Below are positions 1-11,245 of a DNA stretch of 64,000 bases, piece after piece (the first letter of the stretch is position 1; each line of letters starts with the position of its first letter). Position numbers and translations under genes: made by a program. The notes beneath the pieces were generated by a model that saw nothing but the letters and a program-made list of their open reading frames with translations, was not told the origin of the DNA and searched no databases. Where the stretch lies: contig JAHRBC010000004.1 of assembly GCA_022702545.1 (NCBI GenBank), positions 1,674,001-1,738,000 on the forward strand. The letters are read 5' to 3'. The DNA is from Phycomyces nitens (Eukaryota; Mucoromycota; Mucoromycetes; Mucorales; Phycomycetaceae).

Positions 1-1782
1 GGAGGAATTGGTCCTGACAATCCATTGTGGCTCATCGTTCTACATTTTTTGTTTTTTGTTTTTTGAAATGGCAAACAAGATGAGTATCAGAGACTAAACT
101 CTTGCATCTAGACATACAGTTTTTGCAATTTAGCTAGGCCGCTAATCTTTTCAGAAAGATTTCCCGTAAGTCTGTTTCTTGATAGGTCTCTAGGAAGCAA
201 TTGGAATGGAATTGATATTTAAGTTGTGAATATTTATGCTTAATATCATCGTACTTACAGGCTCACCAAGTTAGACAAACCGTAAAGTGACTCTGGAATT
301 GAGCCATTGAGCATTTGGTGCGACAGTACTCTTATAATGCATGTTAGGTAGGACACTCTTATTTAACTTTACGTCTACTACACTTACAATGATGTCAATG
401 ATGTGATGGATCCCATTGATTCTGGAATTGAGCCTAAAAGACGGTTTCCTTTAAGGTTTCTAAAGATAATGTTAGGGGATTGACAGTACTTGTAAACACT
501 TTCTTACAGTGTTGTCAAATGTGGAAGACTACTTCCTATGGTAGCAGGGATTTGGCCTTCTAATTGGTTATTATCTAGATAGCTATTATATGGACACAAA
601 TGTCGTTAGGTTTGGAAGGATTAAAATGTTGTTTTCTATACTTACAGGACTTCGAGAGAGGGTATTGTTTGGATTGCAACGGGAAATCCGCCCTTTAACT
701 TATTATTGCTCAAGAATAGCCCTAAGTACAGGGTTCAAGGTCAGTTTTATGAAATAATGGATTTTACTAGCCTACCCTTGAGGGTTGGGATACTACCCCA
801 AGCAACAGGGACTGTTCCTGTGAATGAGTTGTTCTTTAGATGTCTAGATAATACTAAATAAGCTCATGTTCTTGATAAATTTTGTCTTTTTATTGAACAC
901 TTGCACGTTTGTCAGAGATGGAAGGCTTCCCAAGACTGGAGGAAGGTCCCCGCCAAGTTTGTTGTAGTCAAATTTGCTTTGGTTATTATTATTATTATTA
1001 TTATTAAAAAAACCGTTTGTATTAATATTAATTCTTGATAACAAGGTCAATCTTACATGGTCTGTAGTTTGATGGCGCTGCTGATTGAATTTGGGATTGA
1101 GCCGGTTATCTCATTGTGGCTCATGTCACTAGACTCTTTGAGTTAGACCTTGGTCTATGATTGTAGACTTACAGATTGACCAGCTCAGGGAAATTGTTCA
1201 GGTTATCTGGCAGCTGGCCGAGGAGATTGTTACGGGAGAGGTTTCTTAAGGGCAATGATAAGCTACTGGAAATCTATTTTTAACACCCAGAATATCCTTA
1301 CATCTTGACTACTTGACCAAACTTGCTACAGTAGACATTGTACCATGAACAGCAAGATGTCATATCGGTGGATTCCCACCCTGTCTTTGTCTTCCAATTC
1401 TCACCGCCTAGCGCTTTGTACCATTGACCAAGGGCTGAGCATGTTGCTTCACTCACAATGCTATTCAGGGGTATCAATATAGGCGTGGTAGGGTCGTCTA
1501 TGCTACTATCAGGAGCCAATGCTGGGTCTTCAGCATCAACCTCATCGGCTGAACCACTGTCATTTGGCCGAATATCTTGCTCTGAAGTCGGTGCAATTGG
1601 ATCAATATCCTGGGCTGGATCGTATTCTAGATCGTCTCCAAGAGGCTCTTCGGTCTCATCTGTGTTACCTGGCTGAGTATCGATTGGTGCTTCTAGACAA
1701 TAAAAGCATAAATGGTACCTTGTGCATGGACGATGGATATTACAATAGCCAATAAGAGCAGGAAAAGAAGTCTGGGATTCAT
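1..1782 (-). CDS. Secreted leucine-rich-repeat protein, plant-type LRRs, 3' part outside window
   Basis: Extracellular or surface LRR protein, probably a recognition or adhesion module; ligand unknown. The start at 1782 gives an ideal signal peptide (MNPRLLFLLLLAIVISIVHA). An acidic linker follows, then an LRR N-cap with WY, GW, CC and C (near 1302-1440), then ten repeats of the form LxLSxNxLxGxIPxxLxxLxxL. Exons: 1782-1719, about 1659(or 1692)-1302, 1244-1173, 1128-1057, 976-905, 843-776, 721-646, 582-508, 459-388, 330-259, 189-118, 39-1. Each repeat is one exon of about 72 nt with phase-2 borders; one border is shifted (68+76 nt). The first intron could be 26 or 59 nt, both in frame; 59 is more typical. 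The intron at 904-844 has a GC donor. A longer ORF from 1855 exists but lacks a proper signal peptide. The C-terminus is not visible, so a membrane anchor or kinase cannot be excluded. Confidence 0.85.
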
Positions 1783-4700
1783 CAAAGTACTTTAGCAAAC
1801 TATGGGTGAACAAGGAATAAAGGAAAGGGGCGAGGTTATGAGAGATAATGAACACTCTTGTTGGAGGGGAGGTCGTCGAAGATCGTGTGACTGTGATGTA
1901 TACCTACATACAAAGTAATAGGTCAATATATTATGATATTTGTATACAGTCTCTTTGGGTAAGCAATGGCCAGATACAGTATGATGTATGCACTACGCTT
2001 ATACTATTTGAGAAGAAAGATTATTCAATAATGGCCAAAGTATATCTTGAAATTTGAAAAAGAAAACGTTTGACAAGATATGATATTCGGGGACATGGTC
2101 TTGACACCTCTATAAAGGTACATAAAGTAGACAAATAGGAGGTTGAATAGGTTTACAGTATATTAGGCTTTGGTTAGAGTGCAAGGCCATCTAACCAGGC
2201 AAATACATTTATGTTTCCACTATTAAGATTTTGATTGCCTATAGTTAAATCCAGTATTGATTGATGCAACATTTCGATTTTTTTTTAAAAAAATTATTCA
2301 TTGTATTCTTTGCTGATTTGTCATTTTTGAATAGCTTTTTAAAGTAATGTACCTTTGTTGTCTACCGTTGATTGTTTTCCAATGTTTTTTTTTGTGAGCT
2401 CAAATTGAGCAAACAGTTTACCAGAATTGCCAAAACATCAAATTATAACCAGTTTTTGGCGAATGGTACTTTGACATGGATCAATAAATACCCAATAATT
2501 TTGAGATCAAGTAACATGAAAGGGGCTAGGATTATAATCTTTTGGATAGAGAGAAAATCAAGCAAAAAATTCAGAATAGCAGTTAATGATACATGGTTTC
2601 TACTGTTTATGTTATCATTATTTAAATATAATAACTTTTGTTTAAAATAATAATAATAATAATAATACGAATTTTATGGATAAACCACACGTATTGGTAC
2701 TTCACAAAGAGACTCTTATTTCTGTTTTAATCGTCCTTATTGTGATAATACTGGATATCATAAAAAACGGTCAGAACTAAAGAACGCCACTCGCGTTTTT
2801 GATATCTTATCTATAAAAGTCAATGCATATCATCAAGACTAAAAAAAAAAGAAGGTGTTGGCTACTACTTCAAAATCATGCCACACCCTGCCCTTGGCCA
2901 GGAATATTTCAGATAGCACAAGCTAAACAGTCTGTTGGCAACATCAACCATCAATATGCTAACAATACAAGCAATAATGACAATAATACCGTTACCTTTA
3001 CTGCTTCTGATTGTCTCTTTAATACTGATATTTATGGTATCAATTTACCCATTATTGAAAAAAAGGCAAGCAGCTAGTGTGTTTACCCCAGAAAAAAAAA
3101 AGAACATTAAAATGTAAAGAAATACTCTACAGGCTGTTGTCTTTAGTTTCTATACCTTTTTGATGAATAATTTTGTATTAACCAAGAATAAACTAAAGTT
3201 GGAAATCTCGGACAATATTTAACAAAATAAAACATAATTGAGCAGAGATGGAAGCTTTTGAAAGTAGATAATAGGTTATGAACCGTCTTCCCCGGTCTTC
3301 TATTCAACCCCCTTTAACAAGCTCTTGGTCTTAAAAATGATCCTATTTCTTATTGACATGGCCCCGTCTGATTTTATCCTTTAATATAAACAAATACTGT
3401 AGAGAGAACCCGTATTTTAAACAGGATGTTTCCCATCCTAAACAATACAACCCATAGACCCAAAACGGCCATGTTTGGTGGCTTGGATAATTTATAATAC
3501 AAAGACTTATAAACATGCGACAATTGTATTGAAGTAACAGGATCATTAAACTCTAAAGAAAGCTCGTTCTGTTTTTTTTCTAACAAGCAAGTTGAATAAA
3601 ACCAACTATGTATTAATTGTATAAAGTCTATCCTTAACAATCCCAAAATTAATTTCTCAAAAATAATAATAGGAACTCCTATTGTTATAGAACTTCTGCC
3701 ACCTTGATGTTTATTATAAAAAATAAATAAAAGGTATTGCCAGAAATCTTGTTCATACATTTATATTAAATTAAATTTTAATCTCTTTTATATATGGATA
3801 CTAAAAACATGCTTATAGTATAGACTTGGTTTTCATGGTGAATGGTTTAAAATGAATATTTTAATGTGTTTCATATATTTACAACCAATACTCCTTTCTT
3901 TTTATATATATATCTTAAACAGCACACGATTCTCATAAAACCAATTCAAGAGGGCTCTGTCTTGTTTAACCTGAATTTACCCAAAATTATCACGAGTGCA
4001 TGTGTCAGCCATTAGGCCAAGTGTAGATATTCTGTTTCTTCTGAATATCCATCTGCTAATATTTAGATTTTTTATGGTCTCAAATATATTACAAGGAAAG
4101 CTAAAATGAAACAATACCTCCATACTTTTGTCAGTTTGGTTATTCTAATAAATGACAAAAAAAAATTAATAGGTGAAGATACTTGTCCACTTTTATCAAG
4201 TATTTTTTTTTCTATTTCATAATAATACTTTTGGAATAGTGTATACGTTTATTATATGATCGAATCTTATACAAAGAGTAACATAATAATTGTATCTCTC
4301 TCTCTCTATTTTCTACCACGTATGTGGTTATTTATACTCTCATAATGCTACTATAAAGAAAGTAAATTCTAGTCAATCCAAAGAACATTTAACAGATACA
4401 GCACCAATTAATTTCAATTGGAAGAGTTTTGCAATGTAGTCACCAGACTTGAAAAACTCCAACTCTTTTGGACATATAAAAACCATATGTGATTAAAGTA
4501 ATGGCAGCAATTGAGCCAGAAACAGCTTGAAAATATCAAAATGCTGTAAAGATCATTTGACTATGCTTGAGGTGATCTATAGCATGTACTCTACTTTATA
4601 CATCCGAATATTATTATTATCTTTAAAAAAAATTACAACTGTTGTCTTTACCATGAAAGAATATATGGATATTAGTGGCCCCAGATGAACCAAGACTACC

Positions 4701-5249
4701 ACTAAAGTCACTTGCAACTTGACATTAGCCTTTTAACAATGGCTTAATTTTAGTGGCAATATGTAATATTGATTTTTCTTTTCAGAGATTTATTAATGTC
4801 TCGGTGATAATTGCACAAGAATTGTAGACTCTATGTAATAAACATATTTCAAACTTGCGGTCTAGTTATCTAGATGGCGTAATTGTCCATATTCTCGCCT
4901 TACACAGAGATCCCGTTTCGACTTTATATCCTACTTTTAGATCAAACTCATCATAATTTTCATTTCAAGATGGCGTTTTTTTTGTCTTATATCTTTATTG
5001 GCAGTGGCAATACATACACTTTTCAAAGTTGGTCAATTGCCGATCTATTAGTACCATTTCTCTTACTATAAAGTGCAAAATCTATAAAGATGATTGATAG
5101 CATGAATCAAAAGAAGAGAGAGAGAGAGAGATATTCATTTTATATGGTTCGTGCAACCTCTTTCTCCTAATCCATCGAACAATAGAAAAATAACCTTATA
5201 TACTGTCACTGGTAAAGCCAAATAGGTCCACATAAACTTACTTTTACCA
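1783..5249. other. Gene-poor spacer
   Basis: I recognise no gene here. The longest open stretch is a 128-codon minus-strand frame (3760-3374) of AT-rich, I/L/F/Y-rich composition without a known domain; it may be chance or a relic. Short CT/GA and TA tracts occur near 4298, 3903 and 5113. The right end must hold the promoter of the hydrolase at 5250; no clear TATA element was identified. Confidence 0.5.
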
Positions 5250-6194
5250 ATGACATTAAATTCAGACCTCTTTAACCGCGAATTCCCGGTGCCTTCCCTG
5301 GAATACCTCCCTTTAAAATGCTATCTCTCGGGCAAACTCAACCAGTCTTCTCCTCTCATTGTCCTGTTCCATGGTACTGGCGGTGACCATTTCCAATTCG
5401 ATGGCTTGCTTCCTACACTGGTGCAACACAACTATTGTGTGCTGACTCTTGATCTGCCATACCATGGACTGTCGCAGCCTGGCGCTTTCTCTGAACCCAA
5501 GCATCCAGTGACCTTTGGAACTATCCTAGAGAGTCTGGATGAAATCATGAAGGCCTACAAGTGTACCAACCCTTCCCCGGCCTCAATTGACCTAATACTT
5601 GGTGGCATTTCGATGGGTGGTATGCTTGCCCAGGTCTGCTTTGACCAAAGGAAAACCGCCTGGGAGGATCTTGGCTTTTATTTTCGCCTATTGGTACCCA
5701 TGGGTTGTAGTTCAACCAAGCTCGAATGGCCTCGTATGGAATGGATGGATTATCTTGGTGCCATGGCTGATGATTCACCAGAGAAAAAGGCCACGATTGA
5801 TAGTATGCGAGTAGCCATTGCGATGTCTGCCTTGAAGCCTGAAAACCAAAAGGAGGCCAGTCGTGCCATTGACCTTGTTCATGGCCAGACTCTGTTTTTG
5901 TACCTTGGTGCCTGTGGCAGGGCCATGCCTGAAATCCCTTCTTCACATTCAGATGGCTTTCAGTTCAAGGGAAAGCCTCTTTGCATTCCACACTTGCTTT
6001 TGCACGGAGATTCAGACTTGCTCACAAAGACATATATGGAAGGCTGGCTGGAATGGCTCCAGGAACATGGCACGAATAGCTCTTTAAAAGCCATTTCCAA
6101 TGCAGGCCATCTTGCTAACCTGGACAATGGCATTGAAATGGCAGAGGAAATCATCAAGGCAGCTAAAAAAAGCTCTACTGTTTTTATTATATGA
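5250..6194 (+). CDS. Alpha/beta hydrolase, single exon, 314 aa
   Basis: A serine hydrolase of the alpha/beta fold, probably cytosolic (no signal peptide or membrane helix seen); substrate unknown. Visible elements are the oxyanion-hole HGTGG at 41-45, the nucleophile elbow GISMGG with Ser121, a HGDSD stretch with the likely acid Asp256, and GH with His287 near the C-terminus, all in the expected order and spacing. Length is normal for the family. The frame is uninterrupted, unlike most neighbours. The start is the first ATG, shortly before the first beta strand. Its stop lies 20 bp from the stop of the convergent TMEM42-like gene, so the 3' ends of the transcripts must overlap. It resembles lysophospholipase/epoxide-hydrolase-like members, but that is only a fold-level call. 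Confidence 0.9.
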   Translation: MTLNSDLFNREFPVPSLEYLPLKCYLSGKLNQSSPLIVLFHGTGGDHFQFDGLLPTLVQHNYCVLTLDLPYHGLSQPGAFSEPKHPVTFGTILESLDEIMKAYKCTNPSPASIDLILGGISMGGMLAQVCFDQRKTAWEDLGFYFRLLVPMGCSSTKLEWPRMEWMDYLGAMADDSPEKKATIDSMRVAIAMSALKPENQKEASRAIDLVHGQTLFLYLGACGRAMPEIPSSHSDGFQFKGKPLCIPHLLLHGDSDLLTKTYMEGWLEWLQEHGTNSSLKAISNAGHLANLDNGIEMAEEIIKAAKKSSTVFII

Positions 6195-6214
6195 ATAAAC
6201 CTAGCTTTAATAAT

Positions 6215-6794
6215 CTAGTCTGTCTTTATCGACGAGTTCTTTTTCTCGAGTTTCTTTTGGGATTGGGACAATATAATGGTTCCAGCCAAGATGAAGCCTG
6301 CTCCCACCCACCAACGGAGTGCCAATGGCTCTTCAAATATCAAGAAGCCTAAAATTGCCTAGAGAAAACAAATATGCCAAATAGAGGCCATAAATAATTT
6401 GGGCTGATAAGTGCATGTACTCACAGAAGCACTGAAATTGACGGCTCCATTGACAATTGTGACCTGGACAGACGAAGGTGCTGTATTGAGCGACTTGGTA
6501 AAGAGTGTCCACATTAGGGAATTACAGGCAAAGATGAGACAGAAACATAAGATGCGCATGGAAATCAATGACATCTGTATCATTGTGAGACTCTCAAGAA
6601 TGAGTGTATTTATGCATCCATTTCAACTATTCTACCTCGCTAGTCATTGAGAATGGCAATGAAGGCAGATAGCCGGATTCCATAATCTTGTCCCGAAAGA
6701 CTGCCGTTCGTTCATCTGAAAATAGTTTGGCAAACACAGAAGACAGTGAAGCAAACACGCCAGACAAGATGGCAGTGGGTATAAAGGATGCCAT
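6215..6794 (-). CDS. TMEM42/EamA-like small membrane protein
   Basis: A small polytopic protein of the TMEM42 type (half-size relative of EamA/DMT transporters); transport activity is unproven for this family. Three exons, 6794-6636, 6574-6425 and 6358-6215, join in phase 0 to give 150 aa with about four hydrophobic helices. Family-like signatures are SVFAKLFSD in helix 1, NSLMWTLF in helix 2, FEEPLALRWWVGAGFILAG in the last helix pair, and a Lys-rich C-terminus. Human TMEM42 is of similar length. A second in-frame ATG at 6842 would add 16 residues; 6794 was chosen because the first helix begins just after it. It is divergent from NUP54 and convergent with the hydrolase. Confidence 0.82.
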
Positions 6795-6971
6795 TGAGTG
6801 TATCTTGTGGTTTTTGAGTGATGAAATGGTCTTGAATCTCAAGGTGTGGCGTGACTGCTGGATTTATTTTGTCAAGTGCGGTTTTTGCAAACAACGCGTA
6901 TTTGACCTCATCCCCGCTATCCATTAGCCGTTTTTTTTTTCATCCCCTCTACAGATCAGTGCAGACGTCTC
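6795..6971. promoter_or_regulatory. Shared divergent promoter region, TMEM42-like / NUP54
   Basis: Only 177 bp separate the two divergent start codons (129 bp if the upstream ATG of the TMEM42-like gene is used). Both promoters and both 5' UTRs must fit here. A pyrimidine-rich stretch precedes the NUP54 start. No clear TATA box was seen. Confidence 0.6.
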
Positions 6972-8782
6972 ATGGCCTTCAACTTTGGAGCCTCAACATC
7001 CCAGCCGTTTGCAGGCTTTGGAGCTGCAGGTACATTTGCGCTTGTGTCCATACGCATCGTCTTGGCATCATAAAGCGACTACATCCTAATGGTATTCGTA
7101 TTTCTTACCCAACCGTCTATTCTGTCGCTTTGTTTCTGTAGCCACAGCACCTCAGGCTAATGCCCCGGGACATTCTTCGGCAGGTACCTTATTTGGAACA
7201 AGTGCCACTCCAAACCCAACAACAAACCTATCCTTTGGCGCAAACACAGCAGGCGGTGCTGCCAATCCTGCAGGAGGTAGAATTCGTTTGAATGCTTTTA
7301 TGTGTGCCTTGACGCTCAAAGGCATAATAAACACACCAATTAACCACAGAAAATTTCAGCTGCCGGTGGATTTTCGTTTGGAAACACTACAACTCCAGCT
7401 GCCGGTGGATTCTCGTTTGGTGCTCCAGCAGCAAGCACAGCAAGCACATTTAGCTTCGGTGCTCCGGCAACAAGTGCACCAGCACCTGCAGCATTCAGCT
7501 TTGGTGGAAATGCTGCATTGAATAAACCACCAACACTTGGCTTTGGAGCAAGTTCTACACCAGCAAGTGCACCTAGCACAAATGCGTTTGGATTTGGAGC
7601 AAATAGCACGGCAGCAAGTGCACCTGCTCCATTTAGCTTTGGAAATACCACAGCACCCACAAGTGGCATTGGAGGTTTTAGTTTTGGGGCAAGCAACACG
7701 ACGGCACCCACAGGAGGATTTTCATTTGGTATGTTGGACTGTGAAATGTGCTGGTATGTTGTGGTCTGATTGACATTTTCTCCATATATATATATATATA
7801 ACAGGTGCGAACCCACAACAACAGAATGCTTCATCGTTTGGTAAATACAAATACACCCCTTTTTTTTGGAATGGTCAAAAGTACTCAACGAGATATTGGA
7901 ATGGATATGTAGGGCAGCAGCAGCAACAGCAGCAGGCAGTTACAGCACCACAACCAGAAAAGACATGGGAGGAATTGGCGATACTGAAAGCAAAATGGGA
8001 TCCTTCATCGCCATTGTGTGGATTTAAAGTAGGTCTCGAGTATTATTCACGAGTGGTGTATCTGACAGTATCTGTTCTTTATTCTATTAGCATTACTTTT
8101 ATAACCAGGTACCACCCAATGAGATCCGCCTCTATGTGCGCCCTCCAAACCAGGATGAAAGGCTGTGGGAGGAAGCAATTAGAAACAACCCTGATCCGTC
8201 ATGGTGAGTAGAATATGTCTTGGTACAAGGACAGGGAGTGTGGTTTGTTGATGAGTTGATGTTTATAGTATGGTTCCGGTACTGGTAGTTGGATTTGATG
8301 ACCTCTTAAAACGAGTCAATGTCCAGAGTGACCAGGGTGCTTTTCATAGAGCAAAAGTACAGGAAGCACAAGAGAGACTGGCGATGGCAGAACATCAACT
8401 TGCATTAAATACAAAGGTTAAGATGCAAGAGCATTGGCGACGTAGTATGGATTTGACAAAGCGACTATTAAGGGTATAAAGTGATGTGGATAGCAATCTT
8501 AAATGAGGAGGGTTATTCTGATGAAATCTTATCTGTACTGTAGCTTATGCGCTACTCTCAAGTACTTCGGTTCAGTGGAACACCTCTTTACAAGACAGAA
8601 GAGGATGTACAGAAACAAATGGAGACCTTGGCAAAGCCAGAAGGTGTTGAGCAGCTGCAGGCAAAGATCAATATACTCTCATTCAAATTACAGTCAATCA
8701 AGAGAGAAAGAGAGTCAAAGGCAGGAAGCAACAAGGAAGTGTGGCGGTCTATTAACGAAGAAGATGCGGCTGTTATTGCAAA

Positions 8783-8832
<50 letters not shown>

Positions 8833-9100
8833 GGGTGTGACTTGGTTTACTTACTGTTTTGTAGATACTGGAGAATGAACAAAAGGGACTCAAGCTTGTG
8901 ATTGATACTCTGCAAAAGGATTTTGATGATATCGAAGCAGTAGAAGCAGGTTTGAAGATCCCATCTAATCCCAAAGGTAAGATTTTGACTCAATAAAGGC
9001 CATCAATTGCTTATATATATACATATATACGCACACGGATGTTTATATAAATCTACATGATATTTTATGAATTCTAGGTCGAGGAATTGAATGGGAATAA
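6972..9100 (+). CDS. NUP54: Nucleoporin Nup54/Nup57 (FG-repeat, central channel)
   Basis: Component of the Nup62/Nsp1 subcomplex in the nuclear pore central channel, where FG repeats bind import receptors. Ten exons (6972-7029, 7142-7276, 7360-7728, 7805-7840, 7913-8028, 8091-8203, 8269-8473, 8544-8783, 8865-8976, 9078-9100) give 468 aa. Roughly the first 200 residues hold many GFSFG, FGAP and FGAN motifs in Ala/Thr/Pro/Ser linkers, then a Gln run. The rest is the Nup54 helical domain: WDPSSPLCGFKHYFYNQV, then VPVLVVGFDDL, coiled-coil heptads, and RYSQVLRFSG. The last coding exon has only 23 nt. All splice joins keep the frame. Intron 8 carries a (TA)n tract. Yeast Nup57 and animal Nup54 are the orthologous group. 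Confidence 0.93.
8788..8827. repeat. (TA)n microsatellite in NUP54 intron 8
   Basis: About 38 nt of uninterrupted TA directly after the donor site GTAAATA of intron 8. It is likely length-variable and could affect splicing of this intron. Confidence 0.9.
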
Positions 9101-11245
9101 CACCGTATATAGATGTTTAAATAAGTTGGATATTTTAGCTACAAACCTCAAGATTCCAAATGTTATTCAATCACCACCACCACCACCAGCTTAAAACACA
9201 CGCTTCTCTCCTTTCCTTATCTCAAGTAGTAAACATTTTTATACACCTTTTTACATATTAAGAAAGCGATGTGTACAATACAAATTGACATTTCCCACCG
9301 TCACTCTCCACTCTACACGTGCTTACACCTTTAAAATCATAATGAATCGATATGTGAGACGAATTAGAGAGGTTTAAACAAAGATCGCTCATGAACGAGT
9401 CTGTGCGACTGATTGCCTCTTTAAAATTAAGATTCAACCTTTTGATGGGCCCATTTCTCTATTAGACTGAGAGTCAAATATTTATACAATGATTAGTGGT
9501 CAACAGCATAGTATATACGTGGCTTGTTTCAAGAGAGTAATACATGGCTTCAAGGGACAATTGGTATGTGGCTCCCAGCAATACAACCACCAAAAATACA
9601 AAAAGAGGTATCAATTAAAGAGCTTTTTTTGTTGTTGTTATTTTGCTGTTAACGGACTCTGGAATTTATTTAAAATTAATTAACCAAAATAGGAAATAAT
9701 ATTCACCATAGATTACTAACCGTCTTTTTATTATTATTATTATTATTATTTATTATGATTATGGCGGCAAAATACACCGAATATCCAGTATTGGCATCAA
9801 TTAGAGCAATCATTGTCCCGTGCGAATAAGAGTATCAAAATATGAGAATGATAGACATTAATCCCAACAGCTAAATTGTCAAAAGATAAAGATGACTGCC
9901 AATTTGCTTCTTGTTTCTCTTTTACTGATTATTGAATACTTAAAAAGTTCCTTTGTTCGACAGCCTTTTGGCATTGTGTTCGAGGGTTCCCAAAAAGCAC
10001 ATTGAATTTAAATGACATTTAAGCCCCAGTACTGGTAGGGCTGTGGTAGACAAGGTTTGGCTGGTTTGTGATGTGTATACAGATTTCGTTACTATGCAGT
10101 GATGTAAGCCTCATAAATATCCTGTACGCAGACAGAGGACAGAGTGCTGTAAGACCAAGAGATGGAAATAACAATCCAAGTCTAATGTTATATTCTATAT
10201 TCTATATATTTCTTTGGCTGGATTGAGAATACCTTGGAATTTTATTATTTATTATTATTTATTATCATTATTCTTTGGAGCCATAATTGAGTGCGATGGA
10301 CATCAAGATGGCTAATTAATTTGATGATACACCTTTTTGTGTCATTATGAATTCCCCGTTTGATTATTTTATAGATTACACAGCAATTATCATAATTATA
10401 AAAAAAGAAGTACAACCCTATAAATACATGTATATATAGATATGTATATATATATATATAGATTAGGTAATCGTCAAATGATATAAAGAAAATCTTGACG
10501 CTGAGAAGAAGCGCAGTTGGATCCAAGGAACAGAAGCTGTGTGTTTATGGACACAGCACAGTGGGGCTTGTGAATAGGCAAATGCACACATAAAGGCTAA
10601 TTTAATAAGCTTGTGTGTTTTGATATTGATCGCTTTTGAGTTTTTATTTTGATATTCTTATTTTGTAAATCCCTGTTGGACGCGTATAATGAAAACACAT
10701 GTAATAGCCATTTAAATGGCTTGAGAAACGCTTGTTCTGATGGTGATATTTAACAATTTACTTTATTGATTATATTATGTTTTGCTTACCAGGAATATTA
10801 ACGTATCACAATCAATCAATAACCAGGATATTTGTAAACCAAAGAATAAAGATAAAAATAAGAATAAAGATATAAAAATAAAAGTGCAGAAAAAGCGGAA
10901 TAATAATAAAAAGGTTCTAGACAAAGAACAGTATGATAATCAGGAACGGGAGCTGCACAGCCGCCCTAAATCAAAACGAGCGAATTCAAAGAGCACCTAT
11001 ATACTTGTCCCCTTGTCCTTTTTTTGGAAATAAGGATTCGCTCACTCTAAATTATTCTTATTCCAGGGCCTGTCCTCCAGCGATCCTCTAAAATAAGGAG
11101 TTGGTCTTGTACAACCTCTCAGTCTATCGTCTTGCGATACAGGCAAATGCAGACACAAAAAATGGCCTATTTATCCTACCTTATTTAACACCACCCTTTC
11201 ACTCTTCAAATCCTACTTCTTTTTTCTTTTCTTTCCTTAACCACC
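9101..11245. other. Spacer between NUP54 and chitin deacetylase
   Basis: No gene recognised. It begins with the NUP54 3' UTR. TAT, TTA and TA-rich simple tracts occur near 9730, 10240 and 10435. A Lys/Asn-rich plus-strand frame (10782-11033) is low-complexity AT-rich DNA and not credible as a gene. The last 100 bp (T- and C-rich, ending ccttaaccaccATG) form the deacetylase leader. Confidence 0.5.

Noticed and set aside
844..1050. 68-codon frame with Asn run
   Set aside because: It is one LRR exon read through both flanking introns; the Asn run is a (TTA)n tract in the intron.
1458..1755. Plus-strand frames opposite the LRR gene
   Set aside because: Antisense shadow of the acidic linker exon.
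3374..3760. 128-codon minus-strand frame
   Set aside because: AT-driven hydrophobic composition, no domain, no promoter or splice evidence; kept only as a note in the spacer.
5313..5946. Minus-strand frames inside the hydrolase
   Set aside because: Antisense shadows of a clear alpha/beta hydrolase.
10782..11033. 83-codon Lys/Asn-rich frame
   Set aside because: Low-complexity AT-rich DNA, no homologous feel, no promoter.
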